NCBI GenBank assembly: GCA_001189345.1
Contig: LFKV01000015.1
Span: forward strand, 62,001-126,000
Source of the DNA: Candidatus Paraburkholderia kirkii
GTDB lineage: Bacteria; Pseudomonadota; Gammaproteobacteria; Burkholderiales; Burkholderiaceae
Direction of reading: 5' to 3'
Length of the DNA: 64,000 nucleotides
Both the position numbers and the translations under genes were made by a program. This document shows positions 59,356 to 64,000 of the stretch, piece by piece. The first letter of the stretch is position 1. Every line of letters starts with the position of its first letter. The notes beneath the pieces are model-generated. The model made no database searches and was not told where the DNA came from. It worked only from the letters and a program-made list of their open reading frames with translations.

Positions 59356-60011
59356 GCGTGCTCCCGCAGCCAGCCGGAGAGCGACGCGACGCTGTCCGCG
59401 CAGAACTGCGGCTTGAGCGCCGCGAGCGAATCCGCCGGATGCGCGCCGTACGCGACGCCCACGCCCGCCGCGCCGGCGTTGATCGCCATCTGCAGATCGT
59501 GCGTCGTGTCGCCGATCATCACCGTGCGCGACAGATCCTGGCCGAGCTCGCGGGTGAGCTCCTGAAGCATCGCGGGATGCGGCTTTGAGAAAGTCTCGTC
59601 GGCGCAGCGCGTGCCGTCGAATGCGCTCGTGAGGCGCGACTGATCCAGCGCCCGATTCAGCCCGACGCGGCTCTTTCCCGTCGCCACCGCGAGGAAATAG
59701 CCCTGGTCGCGCAATTCCTGCAGCAGCTCGCGCACGCCGTCGAACAGCTCGGTTTGCTGGCCCATCGTCAGGAAATGGAAGCGGTAGCGCTCGGCAAGGC
59801 GCGGGTAATCGGACGGATCGAGCGCCGGCGCGCAGATTTGCAGCGCGTCCTTGAGGCCCAGGCCGATCACGTAGCTCGCGGATTCGTCGGCCGGAACCGG
59901 CAGCCCGAGATCGCGGCACGCGGCCTGGATGCTGCGCGCGATGTGCACGGTCGAATCCATCAACGTGCCGTCCCAGTCGAAAACGATCAGATCAAATTGC
60001 TTCTGCGCCAT
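59352..60011 (-). CDS. gph: HAD-superfamily hydrolase, phosphoglycolate phosphatase type
   Basis: The 219-residue product shows the HAD motifs in order: DLIVFDWDGTLMDS (nucleophile aspartate), AVATGKSR (motif II), a lysine in TFSKPHPAML, and VMIGDTTHDLQMAINAGAAG (motif IV). It belongs to the Gph/PGP-like phosphatases, which detoxify 2-phosphoglycolate; exact substrate not provable here. It lies 30 bases after rluC. Intact. Confidence 0.88.
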   Translation of the reverse strand: MAQKQFDLIVFDWDGTLMDSTVHIARSIQAACRDLGLPVPADESASYVIGLGLKDALQICAPALDPSDYPRLAERYRFHFLTMGQQTELFDGVRELLQELRDQGYFLAVATGKSRVGLNRALDQSRLTSAFDGTRCADETFSKPHPAMLQELTRELGQDLSRTVMIGDTTHDLQMAINAGAAGVGVAYGAHPADSLAALKPQFCADSVASLSGWLREHA

Positions 60012-60041
60012 TTAACGGGTCTCGCTCGGGTCTTGGTTCGA

Positions 60042-61025
60042 TTACTTGAGCTGCTCGATGAAACGCCGGCATTCGGCGGGCAGCGGCGCTTCCAGCTGCA
60101 GCGGCTCGCCCGTCGCCGGATGCGTGATTTTCAGTCGATATGCGTGCAAAAACATGCGTTTGAGCGACGGTTTCGCGCTCGGACTCGCCAGTTCCTTGTT
60201 CAGCGCGAAGTCGCCGTACTTGGCGTCGCCCGCGATCGGCAGGCCGAGGCTCGCCATGTGCACGCGGATCTGGTGCGTGCGGCCGGTTTTCAGCTCTGCC
60301 TCGACCCACGCGTAGTCGCGCCAGCGCTCGATCAGATTGAAGACCGTATGCGACGGCAGCCCGTTTTCCTGGATGCGCACGCGCCGTTCGCCGTCTGCCG
60401 CGACGTATTTGTGCAGCGGCGCCTTCACGACGCGCCGGCGTCCCCAGTCGGCATGCCAGCCGCCGTAGCCGAGCGCGTAGTAGCGCTTGTCGACGCGATT
60501 CCCGCGAATCTGCTCGTGCAGATCGACGAGTGCGGCGCGCTTCTTCGCGAGCATCAGCACGCCGGAGGTTTCGCGATCCAGCCGATGCACCAGCTCGAGA
60601 AACTTGGCGTGCGACCGCGCATTGCGCAATTGCTCGATCACGCCGAACGCGACGCTGCTGCCGCCGTGTACCGCGATGCCCGAAGGCTTGTCGATGACGA
60701 TCAGATGGTCGTCCTCGAAGAGAATCGGGAATTCGGCGGCCGGCGCGTTCGACGAAACCGGCGCCTCGTCCGGTTGCGCCACGCGAATCGGCGGTACGCG
60801 CACGAGATCGCCCTGCTCCAGGCGATAGGCCGCGTCGATCCGACCCTTGTTCACGCGCACTTCGCCGCTGCTGAGAATACGGTAAATATGGCTTTTGGGA
60901 ACACCCTTGCAAACGCACAGCAAAAAATTGTCGATTCGCTGACCAGCGGCAGTTTCATCGATTTCGATCATCGACACCTGTTCGCTCACGACCTGTTTAT
61001 GGGATGTTTTGCCTAACTCATTCAT
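60042..61025 (-). CDS. rluC: 23S rRNA pseudouridine synthase RluC
   Basis: RluC makes pseudouridines 955, 2504 and 2580 in 23S rRNA. The 327-residue product has an N-terminal S4 domain (GQRIDNFLLCVCKGVPKSHI), the catalytic aspartate in ELVHRLDRETSGVLML (Asp150), and TGRTHQIRVHMASLGLPIAGD. As is usual it lies divergently beside rne. Intact. Confidence 0.95.
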   Translation of the reverse strand: MNELGKTSHKQVVSEQVSMIEIDETAAGQRIDNFLLCVCKGVPKSHIYRILSSGEVRVNKGRIDAAYRLEQGDLVRVPPIRVAQPDEAPVSSNAPAAEFPILFEDDHLIVIDKPSGIAVHGGSSVAFGVIEQLRNARSHAKFLELVHRLDRETSGVLMLAKKRAALVDLHEQIRGNRVDKRYYALGYGGWHADWGRRRVVKAPLHKYVAADGERRVRIQENGLPSHTVFNLIERWRDYAWVEAELKTGRTHQIRVHMASLGLPIAGDAKYGDFALNKELASPSAKPSLKRMFLHAYRLKITHPATGEPLQLEAPLPAECRRFIEQLK

Positions 61026-61037
61026 TCTGAATATAAT
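61009..61037 (+). promoter_or_regulatory. Promoter of rne
   Basis: TTGCCT and a perfect TATAAT are separated by 17 bases. Transcription would start near 61044, giving a leader of almost 800 bases before rne. It overlaps the first codons of the divergent rluC gene. Confidence 0.7.
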
Positions 61038-61826
61038 TTGCCAGCAGTCTGAAAAGACCGAAGCTTTGGATCAAGCAATGGCCGTGATTTGTCAGACTGT
61101 ACAGGTGCAAGCTATAAACCATCATTTTACTTGCGCCCAGGGTCGGTTGCTCACCCGGAAAATCGAGCGACGAGTTGCACGCACGGCGATATCACCGACA
61201 GGGACGGAGCCCACAGGCGCGTTCGGTCGAGTCGATCGCCGGTCGGTAACGGATTTTTGGTCAAAAAGAATTTTATCGGCGAGAAGCGACGGCGCCCGGC
61301 GAAAAGGCCGGCTGCCAGCCTGAATCGGTCCTGCCATCGAGCGGGAGAAAAAGGCAATCGACGCTCGCCGGTTTTGCGAACAACTCACGGCGAACATCGC
61401 GGCGGCGCCGGCGCGGCATGGCAGCAAGGAGGATGGGTCGAAGCATCGCGCCGGTTTGCGCGAGACCGCTCTTCCCCGCCGCCACCGTTGGGAGGAATCA
61501 GGCTCTGTTGCAAAGAGCGTGGATCGGTTCGGCGCGTCCATTCTGAGACGTGGAACCGTCGCGCCGCCGTTCATCCTCGCCACGCGCCGCGAGGCTCCCC
61601 GGCGTTTCGCCGTTGCTTCGCATGCGCCCCACGGCAAGACCGCCCCATCGGCGGCCGAAGCCTGCTTTCGGCAATTCTCCCGCCAGAAGTCCCGCTCCAG
61701 CGTGCTTTGTGACAACATACAAAAAGCGTGGCACGCTCACCTTCCCGCTTCGTGCGCGTGACGTTTTCCGTCACCGACGCCGATTCGCCTGACGAGGGAA
61801 AAGTGTAGCCGCTCTGGAGCCGTTTC
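61038..61826 (+). other. Long rne leader
   Basis: About 790 bases contain no recognisable protein. In E. coli the rne leader is structured and mediates autoregulation by RNase E; a similar role is plausible here. Several GC-rich stems can be drawn (for example around 61288-61316), but I could not define a conserved motif. A sequence GGCTCTGTTGCAAA at 61500-61513 resembles the end of IS6-family elements, without any matching partner. Confidence 0.5.
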
Positions 61827-64000
61827 ATGAAACGCATGCTGTTTAACGCGACGCAGCAAGAGGAATTGCGCGTCGCCATCGTCGATGGGCAGAAGCTCAT
61901 CAACATCGACATCGAAACCGCCGGGCGCGAACAGCGCAAAGGTAACATCTATAAGGGAGTCGTCACCCGCATCGAGCCCTCGCTCGAAGCCTGCTTCGTC
62001 AACTACGGCGAAGACCGCCACGGGTTTCTGCCGTTCAAGGAAGTCGCCCGCCAGTATTTCCGCGACGGCGTCGAGATGCGCTCCGCGCGCATTCAGGATG
62101 CACTCCGCGAGGGCCAGGAACTCATCGTCCAGGTCGAGAAGGAAGAGCGCGGCAACAAGGGCGCGGCCCTCACCACGTTCATCTCGCTCGCGGGACGCTA
62201 TCTCGTCCTGATGCCGAACAACCCGCGCGGCGGCGGCGTCTCACGCCGCATCGAGAGCGACGAGCGGCAGGAACTGCGCGAAACCATGGCGCAGCTCGAA
62301 CTGCCGGAAGGCATGAGCATCATCGCGCGCACGGCCGGCATCGGCCGCTCCGCCGAAGAGCTCCAGTGGGACCTGAACTACCTGATGCAGCTCTGGCGCG
62401 CGATCGAAGCCGCGTCGCAGAGCGGCGTCGCCGGCCAGCCGATGCTCATTTATCTCGAATCGAGCCTCGTCATCCGCGCGATCCGCGACTACTTCCAGCC
62501 GGACATCGGCGAAATCCTCATCGACACGACCGAAATCCATGATCAGGCGCGCGCCTTCATGGATATCGTGATGCCCGACAACCTCTCGAAGGTGAAGCGC
62601 TATCACGACGACGTGCCGCTCTTCTCGCGCTTCCAGATCGAGCACCAGATCGAAACCGCATACTCGCGCACGGTGCCGCTGCCCTCGGGCGGCGGGATCG
62701 TGATCGATCACACCGAGGCGCTCGTCGCCATCGACGTGAACTCGGCGCGCGCGACCAAGGGCGCGGACATCGAGGAAACCGCCACGCGCACCAATCTCGA
62801 AGCCGCAGACGAAGTCGCGCGCCAGCTTCGTCTGCGCGATCTGGGCGGCCTGATCGTGATCGACTTCATCGACATGGAGTCGGCCAAGAGCCAGCGCGAA
62901 GTCGAGCAGCGCCTGAAGGATGCGCTGAAGCACGACCGTGCGCGCGTACAAATGGGCAAGATTTCGCGCTTCGGCCTGATGGAATTGTCGCGCCAGCGTC
63001 TGCGTCCGGCGCTGTCGGAAGGCAGCCACGTGACCTGCCCGCGCTGCAACGGCACGGGCCATATCCGCGATACGGAATCGTCCGCGCTGCAAGTGCTGCG
63101 GATCATCCAGGAAGAAGCGATGAAGGAGAACACCGCGGCGATCCATTGCCAGGTGCCGGTCGAGGTGACCGCCTTCCTGCTGAACGAAAAGCGCTCGGAA
63201 ATCAACAAGATCGAGTCGCGCTTCAAGGTCAACGTCGTCCTGATTCCCAACAAGCATCTCGAGACGCCGCACTACAAGCTCGAGCGCCTGCGTCACGACG
63301 ATGCGCGCCTCGACGATCCGCGCGCCTCGTGGAAGATGGCCGTCGAAGCAGCGAGCGAGCTGGAGTCGGAGACCGGCTACAGCAAGCGCAGCGAGGAAGT
63401 AAAGCCGAAGCAGGAAGCGGCCGTGAAGGGCATCACGCCCGAGAAGCCGGCGCCCGTCGAGGCCGCGCCCGCGCCCGTGCCGGCGAGCGGTGGTCTCATC
63501 GCCTGGATCAAGAATCTGTTCGGCATTCAGCCGGAAGCCAAGCCCGCACCGGCCCCGGTCGAGACGCAACCGGCCGTGCGTCCGCAGCGTGAACGCAGCG
63601 AGCGCACCGGCGGCGGCGATCGCAACCGCAACCGCCGCGGTGCCGCCGCCGGACGCGAAGGCGCGGCAGCAGGTGCGGCGACGGGCGGCAACGGCGCAGG
63701 CCGACAAGGCGCGCGCCGCGAGGATCGCGAAGCGCGTGGCGGCCGTGAAGGACGTGAGCTGCGCGAAGTCCGTGAACCGCGCGAGGCCCGCGAGCCGCGT
63801 GAAGCCCGTGAGCCGCGCGAGCCCCGCGAACCGCGTGAAGCACGCGATCGCAACGCCGAGCGCGCCGCGCGTCCGGAAGCGGGCGAACGCCGCAAGCCGC
63901 AGCCGGAAGCGGCCGTCGAGGCGCTGACGCAGGGCGAAACGGTCGTATCGGAAGTCGTCGAAACGATGCAGGTCGGCACGGACGTCGCGCAGCAGCCGGG
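61827..64000 (+). CDS. rne: Ribonuclease E (5' part)
   Basis: RNase E initiates mRNA decay and matures rRNA and tRNA. The window holds the first 724 residues. MKRMLFNATQQEELRVAIVD opens the RNase H-like/S1 region (GNIYKGVVTRIEPSLEACFV). The catalytic aspartate lies in AIDVNSARATKG (Asp303), a second acidic motif is VIDFIDME, and the zinc-link cysteines in CPRCNGTGH are at 404 and 407, exactly as in E. coli. From about 510 the protein is the unstructured arm: a short hydrophobic segment GLIAWIKNLFGI (membrane anchor-like), then arginine/glutamate repeats (REPREAREPREAREP) that probably bind RNA. The frame is clean to the window edge. Confidence 0.97.
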   Translation, partial: MKRMLFNATQQEELRVAIVDGQKLINIDIETAGREQRKGNIYKGVVTRIEPSLEACFVNYGEDRHGFLPFKEVARQYFRDGVEMRSARIQDALREGQELIVQVEKEERGNKGAALTTFISLAGRYLVLMPNNPRGGGVSRRIESDERQELRETMAQLELPEGMSIIARTAGIGRSAEELQWDLNYLMQLWRAIEAASQSGVAGQPMLIYLESSLVIRAIRDYFQPDIGEILIDTTEIHDQARAFMDIVMPDNLSKVKRYHDDVPLFSRFQIEHQIETAYSRTVPLPSGGGIVIDHTEALVAIDVNSARATKGADIEETATRTNLEAADEVARQLRLRDLGGLIVIDFIDMESAKSQREVEQRLKDALKHDRARVQMGKISRFGLMELSRQRLRPALSEGSHVTCPRCNGTGHIRDTESSALQVLRIIQEEAMKENTAAIHCQVPVEVTAFLLNEKRSEINKIESRFKVNVVLIPNKHLETPHYKLERLRHDDARLDDPRASWKMAVEAASELESETGYSKRSEEVKPKQEAAVKGITPEKPAPVEAAPAPVPASGGLIAWIKNLFGIQPEAKPAPAPVETQPAVRPQRERSERTGGGDRNRNRRGAAAGREGAAAGAATGGNGAGRQGARREDREARGGREGRELREVREPREAREPREAREPREPREPREARDRNAERAARPEAGERRKPQPEAAVEALTQGETVVSEVVETMQVGTDVAQQP

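Noticed and set aside
61500-61513. IS6-family-like terminal sequence in the rne leader
   Set aside because: Fourteen bases without a partner repeat, transposase or target duplication are not enough to call a mobile element.
63740-63850. Repeat array near the right edge
   Set aside because: The repeating glutamate-proline-arginine codons are the normal low-complexity arm of RNase E, not a CRISPR or satellite repeat.

Overview
The window reads as a chromosomal segment of a high-GC betaproteobacterium of the Burkholderia/Caballeronia group. The basis is gene content and order: yceD-rpmF-plsX-fabHDG-acpP-fabF, then rpoE-rseAB-mucD-lepA-lepB-rnc-era-recO-pdxJ-acpS-nagZ, plus hemL-ribD-ribE-ribBA-ribH-nusB, a fused glucokinase/HexR gene and OmpC-type porins. 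Almost everything is core metabolism. I found no CRISPR array, secretion locus, phage or biosynthetic cluster.

Layout. 1-7.2 kb: broken hemN, a cysteine-cluster protein, a DUF1439 protein, broken uppP, trmB, tRNA-Gly, yggT, a sparse stretch with two small genes, and a broken PLP dehydratase. 7.2-12.4 kb: broken lysE, a ubiD gene fused to the end of an asparaginase gene, a lytic transglycosylase and an interrupted aminotransferase. 12.4-18.6 kb: nusB-ribH-ribBA, a dead toxin-antitoxin pair on the opposite strand, then ribE-ribD-hemL. 18.7-22.7 kb: EVE-like protein, Bcr-type exporter, prolyl oligopeptidase. 22.8-32 kb: a sugar ABC transporter, a near-perfect HexR operator, a wrecked zwf, pgl and glk-hexR. 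32-37.4 kb: two tandem porins (one dead), a shrunken IS66-family element and a truncated nagZ. 37.4-49.4 kb: acpS through rpoE. 49.4-56.3 kb: fatty-acid synthesis. 56.6-64 kb: maf, a broken rsmI-like gene, broken sppA and Rieske genes, gph, rluC, and rne running off the right edge.

The most striking property is gene decay. About 20 of some 58 genes carry frameshifts, nonsense codons, deletions or perfect short tandem duplications. The housekeeping genes (lepA, lepB, era, rnc, fab genes, acpP, rpmF, rib genes, hemL, acpS, rpoE, rne) read through cleanly. All seven in-frame stops are explained by a single G:C to A:T transition. That fits a recently host-restricted, genome-reducing Burkholderia relative (leaf-nodule symbionts are a known example) better than random sequencing error, although part of the indel load could still be technical.

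How the genes work together: the sugar transporter, Glk, Pgl and HexR would feed the Entner-Doudoroff route, but the Zwf step looks lost. The rib cluster makes riboflavin, the plsX-fabF cluster starts and extends fatty acids on AcpP, and rpoE-rseA-rseB-mucD forms the envelope-stress circuit.
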